A stretch of 64,000 nucleotides of DNA from Litsea cubeba. Taxonomy: Eukaryota; Streptophyta; Magnoliopsida; Laurales; Lauraceae. Location of the stretch: contig CM022945.1 in assembly GCA_012931725.1 (NCBI GenBank), forward strand, positions 14,122,087 to 14,186,086. The letters are read 5' to 3'. The notes under the pieces are model-generated. The model was not told where the DNA came from. It ran no database searches and worked only from the letters and a program-made list of their open reading frames with translations. The position numbers and the translations under genes were made by a program. The stretch's first letter is position 1, and each line of letters opens with the position of its first letter. Shown here piece after piece: positions 13,433-26,400 of the stretch.

Positions 13433-13440
13433 TATATAAA
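13433..13440 (+). promoter_or_regulatory. TATA box of the WRKY gene
   Basis: TATATAAA lies about 120 bp upstream of the WRKY ATG at 13561, followed by a CT-rich leader typical of plant 5' UTRs. The spacing fits a transcription start near 13465-13475. Confidence 0.65.
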
Positions 13441-13560
13441 CACTCTCCTCCCCCACTCATCTCTTCCAAATCTCCATTCCCAGCGTCTGACTTTCCAATC
13501 CGAGGCTGATTGAATCTTTTCCGACCGTTGATTTCAAGAAGGAAGAAATCTTCTCTTCTG

Positions 13561-14720
13561 ATGGCCGTTGATTTCATGGCCCACTCGAAGATGGACGATC
13601 AGATGGCGCTACAGGAAGCAGCATCTGCAGGTCTGAAGAACATGGAGCAGCTGATCTATCTACTATCGCACCAAGCCCACACGCAAAACCCCCTCATCTT
13701 CTCCGAAATTACGGGTTCTACCCTCGCCAAGTTCAAGAAGGTCATCTCCATCTTGAATCGGACCGGCCACGCCCGATTCCGACGCGGATCGCCCGGACCA
13801 GGACCTTCTGAATCCGAATCTCAGGCGCCGCCTCAAACCCTAACGATCGATTTCTCGAAGCCGAGCCCGAGCCCAGCCGGAGGGATCCAGCCTCCGGCTC
13901 CGGCGAAGGAGAGTTTCACGATCTCGCCGATGTCGTCGGGGAACTCGTCGTTCTTGTCGTCGGTCACCGGAGACGGTAGCGTCTCTAACGGAAAGCAGGG
14001 ATCTTCGCTCCTCCTCGCTCCGGCCCCGGCCGTCTCCGCCGGAAAGCCTCCGCTCTCGTCATCCTACAAGAAGAAATGCCACGGCCACTCCGACGACGCC
14101 TCCGGCCGCTGCCATTGCTCTAAAAAAAGGTACGATCTTTTAAAATCCGAAGCCCGAATCCTCTATCTACGCCAGCCGCGCACTTTAGCAACGACCCCGC
14201 AGCGATGCTATTGTGCGTGCGTTCGCAAGATGAATTTGTTTTTTTTTTCAGGGCTATCGTGCGCTGAGTCGCTGTTTTATCTCTTACAAACATCTCACGT
14301 ATCGCGGGTTTTTGCAGAAAATCTCGCGTGAAGAACACGATAAGAGTTCCCGCGATAAGTTCTAAAACGGCGGATATTCCGGCGGACGAGTACTCGTGGA
14401 GGAAATACGGACAGAAGCCGATCAAAGGATCTCCATATCCAAGGTGTGTGAAATTACAACACTACCCTTTTTCAAAATCCCTCAACTAACCCCGCTCCCT
14501 ACGAAATATTTGATGGCATTGTTGTAGATTCTCAACTTAACGTGTCCTTTTTTGTTTTTGGTCTTTTGACAGGGGCTATTACAAGTGCAGCAGCGTACGT
14601 GGCTGCCCAGCAAGGAAACACGTGGAGAGAGCCCCCGACGAACCGACGATGCTGATCGTCACATACGAAGGAGAGCACCGACATACCCAAACTGCCCTTC
14701 CCACCCGGATGTTCGAATAG
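13561..14720 (+). CDS. WRKY transcription factor, group IId (WRKY7/11/15/17-like)
   Basis: Three exons, 13561-14129, 14318-14443 and 14573-14720, all with GT/AG borders, give 843 nt and 280 aa without a frame break. The start is set by the conserved MAVD N-terminus. Residues about 52-68 hold the KFKKVISILNR calmodulin-binding C-motif, followed by the HARF motif (70-73). About 168-191 is the plant zinc cluster (KKKCHGHSDD...CHCSKKRK), also basic enough for nuclear import. The WRKY domain has WRKYGQK at 217-223 and zinc ligands C237, C243, H267 and H269 (C-X5-C...H-X-H). The second intron splits an Arg codon inside the WRKY domain at the position typical of group II. Group IId proteins are nuclear regulators of defence and stress genes that bind W-boxes and calmodulin. 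The tail after the zinc finger is short (11 aa). The gene is much more GC-rich than its surroundings. The exact orthologue within IId is not assigned. Confidence 0.96.
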
Positions 14721-16040
14721 AGTACGATGGATTCTGGTGCTGGGGTATTTTTGTAAATTTAAATCAGACAGAGATGGTGGAAGACAAACAACGGAGTCTT
14801 CTGCTAGGAAGTAAATTACAATATAGTCCCGGATTTTTTATTCTTTCTTTATTCCAGAATCCGGTGAAGAAAGGAGCGTAAAAAAGTTAATTAGGGAAAA
14901 TTGGGAAGATGGGTTTAGTTGGGTGGGGTGGGACCCAGTGAGTGATTAGGGTGGGTGGATTGTCTTTGTCAAATGTATATGATATGAAGAAAGTGGTGGG
15001 ACCCACAGTTTGCTTTGCGACACAGCTGGGGTATTTGTCTTGGTTGACTAAAAGAAAGTCTTCTTTGTTGGAGTGGGTGGTATGGGACAAGATAGAGAGA
15101 AAAAAAAAAAGTTTAAACTTTTAATGTTTGTGTAGTTTTTTCAACTTTGTTTTGTGGCATTTGATGAGAGTCTTCATTGAATAAAACGAGACAAGATAAG
15201 ATACCTTTTGCTTTAAGCTGGTCTTAATATATTTTGATGTTTTCCAAGTCAAAAGTGGGAATTGTGTGTTTTGCTACCACCTCTCATGTGGACTTTGATT
15301 TTTGGGTCTTCTCGTTTTGTGGTTGAAGGGTGATGACTGATGGGTACTTGTAAAATTTATGTTGCGGGTCCACAAGGAACGTGACTGAGTGTTTCAGTTT
15401 TTGTGGGATGTTGACCTTTCATGGTTTTGTATCCAGTCAATACAAATGTTTATATTTGAAATATCTCCGGGCTTTGAATTCAGCCCAACCATCTCATTAT
15501 TAAAGGCACCGGGTAGTTTTCACATATGTGCCCCCATGTAGTTATGGGTTCATGTATTTCCTCCTCATGTAGGTCAAGGAAAAGGAAAGAAGAGGTTATG
15601 GGTGTGAATTATATTACATTCAAAGCATGTTAAAGGTTCTTTTTTAAGTGTATATTAGGACTTTTTTTTAAAAATTTTTCTGAGAAGGTGTCCAGCCTCC
15701 TTCTGGAATCGACTATTTCCCAGGCAAGTGAAGTCTCTACCTTGCCCATTGAAAAAGTCTGGCTTTTGTGCCTCTTGGGGCTACAACCAATTAACCAAAT
15801 ATCTCTAATTAATAAGAAAATCAATATAATTTACCCTTGTGCTCCTCAAAGTTGATTCTGTTTGTAAATCTTTTTTTGTAAAAGGAAACATTCACACAGG
15901 AGGGTCAAAGGGTTCGCTTTGGAGAAGATGTGTGTGTTTTCATTTCATTAGAAAGATACAATATGCGACTTGTCAAGATCCATTGGTTCATATAGAATAC
16001 ATGTCTTAGGTGTATCAAAAAACATTCTTTTCGCTAAGCG
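14721..16040. other. 3' flank of WRKY and spacer
   Basis: Contains the WRKY 3' UTR and AT-rich sequence with GGGTCCAC/GGGACCCAC motifs. No gene is seen. Confidence 0.5.
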
Positions 16041-16049
16041 TATATAATA

Positions 16050-16215
16050 AAATAGAGTGAAAGGGCCCACCCCGAAACCCAGGGGGTACTAACTAACAGC
16101 TGAGTCCTCTCCGAACCGCAGGAGATAGTTGCCCATCATACGGCTCACCAACTTCACTTGCCTCTCAGGGGGGCTCGCTCCGGGCAGGTTCGGATCGATG
16201 GGTGGCCATCATTAG
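16050..16215 (-). mobile_element. Organelle-derived insert (NUMT-like) with group II intron domain V
   Basis: A GC-rich block in AT-rich surroundings. On the minus strand, 16146 to 16113 is exactly 34 nt and folds as a group II intron domain V: the lower stem starts GAGCCG with the catalytic AGC triad, then a two-base bulge, an upper stem closed by the GNRA tetraloop GCAA, and the closing strand ending GGTTC. The flanking sequence, including GGAGAGGACTC after the domain, resembles plant mitochondrial group II introns. The block is therefore most likely a nuclear copy of mitochondrial DNA. The source intron is not identified, both borders are approximate, and it is presumably inactive here. 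Confidence 0.7.
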
Positions 16216-16420
16216 TTGAGTCCCATTATTTTTGGGTTTAATGATTCTTGAAGGGAAAAGCATGTCCATTTAGATATCTGATGGCTAGGGGGGAAAATGG
16301 TGAAGTTTTATAACTTTTGTGTACTCTTTGCGCCCCACCCCCCAACAAAAAAAAAAAAAAATCTCAATGGAAAGACTATACAGACCGTGTCATATGGCTG
16401 AGAAAAGGTGGTATTTAGTG

Positions 16421-16626
16421 CTATAATTCACAAAACTGAGGATTTCCAGATCCTATGGGGAAGGGTCTGACCTGATTCACTAGTCCAAGATTCTCAAGGA
16501 TTTAAATTTCCAGATATGGAATGCTATAATTCGCAAAACAGAGGATTTCCACCAGATTCTATGGGGGAGGGTCAGACCTGATTCACTAGCCCAAATTCTG
16601 AAGGATCTAAATTTCCAGACATGGGC
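16421..16626. repeat. 103-bp imperfect tandem duplication
   Basis: Two adjacent units start with GCTATAATTC and share GAGGATTTCCA, CCTGATTCACTAG and AAATTTCCAGA. The period is 103 bp (16421 and 16524). It is non-coding, between WRKY and the 3' end of the IRE-like gene. Confidence 0.75.
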
Positions 16627-17423
16627 TTTCCAAATCCCCAAGGATTTAGTTGTCAAACATGACCCAAATATTTGATGGTTAAGAAAAAAAATTATATATG
16701 GACTATACAAATTTTGTATATTCTTTCTGCTCATCAATGTCTCAAGGGACAACTACAGACAAGCCATGTCCTGTGAATTTACCGAACAGATATTGGGTTC
16801 AGTATATGCCTCATCATTAGCCAGTCTGCACCCAAAGGTTAGACCTCTAGAGAAATCACATACGAAAGTTGAGGTGGTGCATAACTACAGTGCAACTTTG
16901 GATTAAAGAATGAAAGAATACATACGGAAATAGTTACACTTGCACCAACTTCAACTCTCCACAATCTTTGGTACTGCAAGATCCAACTCCGGCTTCCTGG
17001 GTATCAGATCTGCTATTCCATACTTCATAGTAGCTAGCTTGCAGAAATGCAGGTAGCCTCCATCCTGACATAACACATTGTAATTCCATCTTTACTGCGA
17101 AAAAAATGTGAAGGTGAAGGTGAAGGCTAGGATGCATTTGGATGTTACTAAAATGGCAATCGATCTGGTTAACTATTTTGGCAGAAAAATAACTTTTGGA
17201 CCATTCCACGTCAAAAACAATATTAACCAGTTTGCATTTATAATGGTTAGGGAAAGATAAAGACAGAGTATTATTGCCTCCAATGTAATTAATTCATGAT
17301 TACCGTGATGGCAATGCAACAGTAACAGATAACCATTGGTTCTCCCTGCTAATATACTATGACCCCTTTGTTGATTGGAGCACTCCAGAGCACTATGTAC
17401 ATCCTTGAAATTTTCTTGAATTG

Positions 17424-20400
17424 TTATGGGTCTGAAGGAATGGAAGCTTTAGAAATATCCTTGCTACTCTTTACCACCATATCATAGTTGATAGAAGCAA
17501 GCTGAGACAAATTCTGAGAACATTATGGAAGAAGAAAATTAGATGATGATTCGTTGAATAGGGAAAAGAAACCAAAATTGACAGGTGTAGAAGAATTATT
17601 TCTACCTTGAATGAAAAATTACTAAATGAGTACTTCACTGTAAGGTTGGGGGCACTAAAATCTGTCATATTAGAACATTCATCACCCTGTTTCACAGGCA
17701 TTCAGAGTACAAGGATGAGTTGAATAAAAGAAAAAAAGATGCAATGACCCAACTGATAATAGAACTATGTTTACATTTCCATCCAATTGGTTGCTGAGTG
17801 AGCTGCTGCAGCAGCTAATGGTACTGGAATCAGTCATGTCATCAAAATCACTAACTCCAGTCGTGGCATGGATATAAGCATCTGCTGGATTCCAACCAAG
17901 ACGGCTCGTAAAGTAACTTGTGTCATAAGCATCATCTGCCACTGGAATAAATGCAGCCTACAGGCAACGGTGAAAAAATATGGTCATTAAGTAAAGGCAT
18001 AACAGTTTAGTACAGCAATTAAAGTTTATCTCATCACCTTTTGCCGGGCTAAACTGTCCCAGTTGATGTTTTTAAAGAAAGGGTTGCGCTTTACCTGTTC
18101 GAATGGTTATATTTGTGAGTGTATATTAAAGCAACAGAAGCTTCTGTATATTATGTCTCCAAAAATAACTGAGTTTACCTCACCAGCCCCTGTTGCACCT
18201 AGTCTCTGGACTGGATTTTCAATGAGCAATCTGAAAGCAGCAAACAAATCAGTCAAACCTTTTGCCAAGAAACATTGTTATAACTTTTTGAAACATTTTT
18301 ATAACTTTCTCTATCATGTAGCACAGAGCTAGCTACCTTGCCTACCCAAAATGAAAGTATCAGAAAAGATACATCTTCGTGGATTATCAGAAATTTTACA
18401 ATGCAAATAAATAATTGACAGAAATGATTGTTTTCTTTGGGTACTGGTGTTCAGTTTGCATTGGGCATAATGCTATTATATTTGAGCTTTTTTGTATGGA
18501 CTTAAGATTTTTCAATATAATCTTTAGCATTTCCGCTCAGAAAAACAAAAGAGAAAGATGACAAATGATCCAATCTATTTCTGGGAAATTTATGTAGAAG
18601 ATAGGAATGAGATCACAGAATCCTTCCTCAAGTGTGAGGGTATTCAGAGTAGTATACATGCAGAATACAGTTAGAATAGGCTCCCTATATTATATGGGCT
18701 ATATCTCTCATGTAATATCATCAGCTGTGAATTGAAATCTTTGTAATCTATATTTAGTCATCAAAGAAATATAAAATTTTCCTTCTAAGGATGGAATGCA
18801 ACACAAGCAGTATTCAACCACTTCTCTCTTCTTCCTTCTTTCTCTGATTCATGTTGAAAATCAGAGGTTTATTTATAATTTTGGGTTAATGGATTTATTT
18901 GTAATTTCAGAATTCATGTTATAATTGTGCCAGCTTTACACCAGCTATCAACCTACATGACGCAAGCAACCCTGCCCCTTTATTCGGGCTTGGGATTGGC
19001 AATTACAACTTACAATAAACCAGTGGAACGAGCATTGAAGAGCATGTCGAACATAGGATAAGAGCTGGGTGGTTGAAGAGGAGACTTGGTTCTTAAGTGC
19101 TTTGTTATCAACAAATACCAACAAGATTGAAGGGAAAATAATATAAGATGATGATTAAACCAGCTATGACCTATGGAGCATAATATTGGCCAATTAGGAA
19201 CAACACATGCAAAAAATGAGTGTAGACTAAGACTTTAGGGGTGGCGTCAATAGGTGATATAGGTGATAGAATAAATATGTGGTGATAGAATAAATATAGC
19301 ATAATATAGGCCAATTAGGAACAACACATGCAAAAAATATGTGGTATAACAATGCAAGATAGAATAAAAAATTAGTGCATTTGGGAGCATTTAGGAGTGG
19401 CGTCAATAGGTGATAAACTGAGACTCATTTGAGATGGTTTGGATGTGTCGAACATTAGTCAACAATGGCGCCGGCATGGAAGTTTTTTTATTCAATTTGA
19501 TAGCCCCTCTAGGAAAAGAGGTAGGCAAAAGAGGACATGGATGGATGTAGTAAGGATAGATCTCAGGAAGTGCAACCAATTAAAGGTTTTGCACGAGATA
19601 TATTGGAATGGCCGAAACAAAATTCATGTAGTTGATCCCAACATTGTTAAGACAAGGCTTTAATGATGATTGACGAGGAGGAGGAGTTATTTATAAGTAT
19701 GAGATCTAGTTTCCTAATTAGAATTAGATTAATTTTGAATAATTTTAGGCTATGAGTTTTAATGAGATCATATAATTAGGATTCCAAGTTTGGGTTCAGA
19801 TCTTTCATTGTACTCTATAAATAGCAATTGACTACTCACAATAAATCAGATAAAAGAATTCAATCAAGATGTAGCCCTAAAATTTCATCTTAGTATTATA
19901 GCAAGGTTTAGGGTGTTTAAGGTTTGGTTAAGGTTTAGGGTTCATCTTACTTATTCTTCTTTTGTTTCTTTCAAACCAATACGATGTTATCACTGCAAAC
20001 GAAAAAGGCACCCTCTTGTGGTCTTGGCCATTTGAGGAACATCTGCAACAACTTCCTCTCCTTGGGAATTGGTATCGATGCATCAACATCCTCTCTTATC
20101 TACGACGAAAAGCTTTGAGCTTTAGTCTTCTAAACTTCTTTCTTAATGACAATGATCCATGATCGCCAATCTGAGGTATGAGAGATGGTAGCAGAAGCAG
20201 AGGTTTGTCATCAAAGGATCCCTATTTTGGATGTTCAGTTAGAGTGCAACATTGATAAAAGGATCGAGTTCAAAACACTAAAGAGAACATGGAAATTGTT
20301 TTGGTTTCTTATAGAAGAAACCTCATCCTCTTTGGATGGAAGCACAATGTCGTTGCAGCATGGTCAGAGTAGATTTAGGCGTCGGAGAGGACATCGACCA

Positions 20401-23400
20401 TGTAGTGGTAACACAGCTTCTATGAATGGTGGACCACATGTTGTCTTAAGATTTTTTGTAGTTGCATGTGGGATCAAAGCAACTGCTGCCGAAGGAGTTT
20501 TTTTTTTTTTGTTCGAACCTAAGATGGTAAGACGTTTCTTTAAGAAAGAATAGAAGAGGCGAGATCGAGGATCAGCTCATCCTCATCGCATAGATCTCTA
20601 ATCTTTTGTTGTAGTTATGGTGTGACGTTCAATTGTCACTGTAAGTGCAATGAAGAAGTTGATGAGAAGAGAGAGGGAAGAGATCGAAGGCATGTATTGT
20701 AATTCCTTGATAAATCCAAATATTCATCCAACCATGGCTTCTCCTTCGTCTGATCTACGAAGATCTTTCTTAAGCATGATTGATCAGTAATTGATTGATC
20801 TCTTTAATCAGTTCAGTTTTTCACCACAATTTTTTTGTACGATTACTTGAAAATTAGATCTTTCTGGAATTTGGTTTTGGCTTAGTTAAAATGGTTGACA
20901 GCCAGAGTTGACCAAATTGATGACCAAAAATTATTTGGCAGATTCTAGAGCGCTATCTAGGCTCCCATTGTCGATTCATTTTCACCAGCGCCCTCGTGAA
21001 GATGAGATCAGTGTGTGTGCGTGTGTCAAGCCTCCCAATCTCATTTTGTTCATCATGCTGCATGATCCACAGATCTCCAGAAGAGATCGTGATAGATCTA
21101 ATCTAGTAGGCCACTAACTCTGACATACTCAAAAAGAGTGGGATGCGATAGGGATTTGACTCTATAGACAGACGGAGACCACCAGCAAAGCATAATGGAC
21201 ATTTTGCCAAGACATCAACCAAGAAGAAAAGGGCTTATATTTATTGAGAACAGATCAAAGTGATGCAATAGGAGATCATTCAGGACTTCGGATCTGCAAT
21301 ATCAGATTGTTTATTTTCATCACAAAAGTTTAGTTTATGAGATTATTTAATTTAGAAGGAGAAAACTCTATAAATACCCCAGAGCTACTTGGGAGTGTAA
21401 ATACAAGTAATCAGTAAGAAATCAGTTTCGTATAAGTATGCTAAGTAACATTTAGGTTCTTCGGATATGCTGTGTAGCATACCAAGGTGAAGTACAAATC
21501 AGCAGCGTTATGGAATGCGTAGATCATATTCTAAAGCATATGAAATTTTCATCTCCTTCATCAGTCAAGTTGCAAGAATGCATCAAAGATCTGTCAAAGA
21601 TTATGTGTATCGAAGAAGAAGTTGACAAAGATCCTCATCACAACAGTTGCAAAATGAAGTAAATAGATTATTATAATCCCAAGTTGGACATAGAATCTAG
21701 GTACCAGCTTGAAGGAGAATGTTAACTTGAGAAATAGGAGTTTATTTATTATTTTGGGTTAATGAATTTACTAGTAACTAAGTTTCCTAAATTAGGATTA
21801 GATTAATTTCAAAATTATTTTGGGCTAGAGTTATAAGGAGATTAGGATAAGGTTTCCTAGTTTGGCTTAACATCTTTCATTGTACTGTATAAATAGCCAT
21901 AGGCTATTCACAATAAATCAGATCAAAGAATTCAGTCAAGATGTAGCCCTAAAATTTCAACTTTTCTCACTCTCGTCAATCTTCTTCCTTCTTCCTCATT
22001 TCACTATATTGCACAGCATTAGAGTTTAAACATGACGAATGTGTCATTAACCAAATGCAGCCAGGGTTCACTAAGAAAATTTCCACTGATAAAATGAGCA
22101 CTTTGTTTTCAGCTGTGTTACAAATTCTCTTGAGACTTACTTGTTAATCAAATCATATGCTTCATAGCTCATTTCCTCTGGAACACGCGGCCATGGTATA
22201 TCTCGATTCATTATATTATGAAAAATTTTCTGAAGAAAATATCAAGTTAGAATTGCTGCATGTCTGCATCAGAAATTTGTAAAACGAATACAAAAGCAAT
22301 ATAAAGTTGGAAGTAGCATAAAATATCCGAATTAAGTTCTGATGTGAATAGGAATTTAATGTAAGATTCATTACGTTGAACTATACAGCAGTAGCAAAAC
22401 ATGAAGGTCTTTTTTTTGTAAAAGACCCAAATGCATGGATTTTGCCCCAACCTCAACATCTACTCCACGTAAAATAGAATTTCAAGGGGCAGGTTCTGAC
22501 AACAGCCCTTATATCTGCATAGTTCAATCCATAATCATAAAAATACAGGAACTGGAATGAAAAAAAAATCCAATATTGAAATAAAACAGTAAGCACAGAA
22601 CTCCTACATCATGTCTAATTTCCATATCTCCTTACACCTACTTCAAGAATCCATCATAACTTGCTCAGACTTTCGTCAGCAAAACACCAACCTAACAGAA
22701 TTCTAATGCTGCATAAGGTTTGAAAGTGGGGTCTTAAATATTGAATGGTGATGGGTCAAATGTTCAACTGCTTCAAGATTGAGGATGCCAATGGACCTCC
22801 AAGTACATGGTTATCAGAAGGACCTGCTAAGAAAACCCAGATACGGAACCCTCTTTTTAGACCTGGTTAGGACTTAACCCAAAAAAATCTAGGTAGAGAC
22901 CCTCTTTTCTGTCTGGGTCTACTTAGGTCCATACCCAAGTACCACCATGTGATGCATGTAAAAATAATATATAATACAAACTTATTAAGGATCGATAGAT
23001 TGAGGAAGATGTCGAACATAGGATAAAAGCGGGATGGTTGAAGTGGAAACTTGCTTATACAGTATTTTGTGATTGGCGCATACCAACAAGATTAAAGGGG
23101 AAATTTTACAGGACAGCTACTAGACCAGCTATAACCTATGGAGTAAAATGTTGGCCAATCAAAAAGCAACACATGCACAAAATGAGCATAGAGATAAGAA
23201 TGTTGAGGTGGATAAGTCGCAAAACAAAGAAGGATAGAAACGGAAATGAGCACTTTCAGGAGATTTAGGGGTAGCATCAATGGGAGATAAAATAAGGAAA
23301 ACTTGTATGAATGGTTGGACATGTCCAACACAAGCCAACAAAGGTGCCCGTGAGGAAAAGATTTTCTATGCAAGTTGATGGCCCACCAAGGGGAAGGGAT

Positions 23401-26400
23401 AGGTTGAAGAGGATGTGGGTGGAAGTTGTAAAAATAGATCCATAGAAGTGCAATCTATCCAAGGCTTTGGCTCAAGATATATCGGAGAAACGGAACTCAT
23501 GTAGCCAACCCCAACATAGTCGAGACAAGGCTTTAGTGATGATGAAAATCATTTAGTACAGCTGGTAGTTTTGCATGCTGCAACTGAGCTGTCAAGCTTC
23601 AGTCGTGGTGCCAACTTCAAATTTCATATAAAACTTAGTATATTAAAATATTTTATATTATTTTAAACATAGTTGGGACAAGGCCACATAGTTGGGACAA
23701 GGCCAAATCCGTTGGAATCGTGTCCGGGTCCAGATATATAAACCAAGTGTGATCTAGGTTTGCATCCACCTTGTACCCTACCCAAACTTAACCTATTTAC
23801 ATCTCTATTAAATATTAAGGGTAGCAAAGTGGCAAGAACAGAGAAAGAACTGGCCATAGATTCATCACATAATAAAAAATAAAATATAAGATCAATAATG
23901 CTTGGTTCTCCAGTTGGTAAGGTTATGAAGGCCCAAGCAAAGTTATCGCTGCTAGAAACTATTAAGGAACTTTTTTCTAATTTTATAAAATTACAGGGAC
24001 TGCGTTCTAAATACAGTAAACTTCAGGGAGATCTCAAAGTCGTTAAAGTTTGTATATAAGCATATATGGCTCCCTCTTACCTTTCTCTTTTTTCTCTCTT
24101 TTTCTATTTTCTTCGCTGTAGCTTTCCATCTCTTTTATACATTATATGATAACTGTTTTCCTTAATCCAATAGTTCAAAGTTGCAACTATCTCTTGGGCT
24201 CTAATCATGAAATAGTTTTAAGGGGCCAACGACTTCTTATCTATGGAGATGGTGGAAAAAATGTGTGGTTTTTATGGTTGGGTCTGTCTTTGTATTTTTT
24301 TATGCAGGTTCAAGAGTTCCAATCAATGAGGATCATGTGTTACCAGATCCTGGATTATTTAGAAAAGTTTGATTGAGCTAATAGGCTCGATCCAACTTGA
24401 TAAAGATTAAATAAAAAAGATCTATGGTGAAGAAGCATGGACAATAGATATTTCATGGGACCCTCATATTGGGTCCACAATCCTCTCCATCTTTCAGGAT
24501 CGGATGAAGATAGCGGTGATGTTGTTGTTGATCACCCAATCTGCGATGAATATCAAGGAGATGAAATGAGGATGATACACCAAAATTTGGTATCTATGAA
24601 GATGGTAAAGTTGTCAACAATTAGACCTTCGGCATATCTAAAAATAATCCCATTCATGATACATCGATCATTGATGTCTATCAAGATAATGATGTCATAG
24701 ATCATCTGTTTTTTTTTTTGGTGAATGTTCGGATGGTGATTTCGTTGATACCTTGATCTTAGATTAGGTGGTGAAATTGACATCATGGTAGACCTTGCTA
24801 TTTACCTTCCCTTACGATCAGTATAACAAGACCTACTACAACTTTGATGGTCCATTTAATCAGAGCTATTTGCAGCAATTTTACTTTAAGTTTATCCATG
24901 ATTGATCATGTATCAATGTATCAAAACACATTGGACAGAATAGATGGGCATGGCACATAGTTTTTTGAAACTATACCACCCAAAAACAAGCTCATAGTAA
25001 GACATACTTCAAAAGATTTTTAGAGGTCCAGCCCCTATGTCAAAAGGTTCTTGTGGATGAGTCCCATCAGCAGCCGAAGCAAAACAGAAAGAGGAAATTC
25101 AAACAACATGTAGTCGAAGCCGACTCGAGGACAAGTCTTTTCCTAAATGGGAAAGTCTGATGCAGGTTCAAGAGGAGGTGTTAGAACAGACCTTGGATTA
25201 TTTAGAAAAGTTTCATCAAGCTAATGAGGTCTTGATCCATCCTAGTAAAGTTAGTGCTGAAAGATGTACAGTGTGGATCTAAAGATCTATGGTGGGGAAG
25301 CATGGATAGTAGGACTTTTTCATGAAGACCACATATTAGGTCCATAGTCCTCTCAGCTTTGTATTTGAATTTGTATTTTGAATTTGAATTCGAATTTTTA
25401 ACTTTAACTAAAATTCTGAGTTTAAATTTGAAGCGAGTTTAAATTTGAATTTGAATTTGAGTTTAAATTTGAATAATAGGATGAGGAAAGAAGATGTACT
25501 GTTTTAGAATTATTTAAGCAATCTAGGGGGGGCATCCAATTCTAAGTTTGTTTTTATTCATTTTATTCTCAATGGTAGTAGTTGTTCTCGACACTTTCAC
25601 AATTCCTTTTTCTTAGCTTGATATTACTCCCACGGGATTGAAGGTTATGTGGTGATTTTGACTCTTATATGTAGGTGATGCTACTTCTTTTCTCCTAGTA
25701 ATTGCATGTGATTGCTTTTTTTATTGAGGATTTATGTATTTTTGTGAACCAATTCTTTCGATTGCATATTTGAATTCAAATAAAGATTAGTTGAGAGAGA
25801 AATAAGGAGATTTTGTTGGGAACTATCTTATATTTAAAAGAGGTTGAAAGCTTGATTGGGTTGTTTGAGATAGTTTGAGCATGTCCAACGCACGCTGGCA
25901 ACGGCGCCGGTAAAGAAACATGTTCATGGCCCATGAAGAGGAAAGGGGAAGGGGCAGGCCAAAGAGGACGTGGTCAAAATAGATCTGAAAACGTGCAACT
26001 TGTCTGAAGATTTGGCTCGGAATAGATCGGAATGGAGAAGCAGAATTCATGTAGCTGACCTCAATATAGTTGGGACAAGGCTTTGATGATGATAATCATG
26101 AAAGCTTGATCAGGCAGCTGGATATTTTTTTTTCATCATTTTCTATAAAATATTCTTAATGATTGCTGATTTTTGCTGTTGCTCGCCCATTTGTTCTCTT
26201 TTACTGTGTCCAATCCTATAGCTACCTACTAAATAGTGTGGAAAATAGGGACTGCAGTGGTACCTTCTATTGCAGCCCCTAAAATTTCTATTGGGAGTTG
26301 GGGACTGCATCAATTTTAATTACCTTGTTGCTCTTTCATTTTATTCATTAAAGTGATCAGTTATTATTTCAAACTATAATGATAATAATAATTAGAGAAA

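Larger units (their letters stand above)
18231..22140. other. Large IRE intron filled with nested retroelements
   Basis: This 3.9-kb intron is accounted for mostly by a Copia-like non-autonomous element (18852-21959) with an RTE-type LINE fragment nested in its 5' LTR. The flanks are AT-rich with no host exon seen. Confidence 0.7.

Noticed and set aside
14120..14425. Minus-strand frame over WRKY
   Set aside because: Shadow of WRKY exons and intron.
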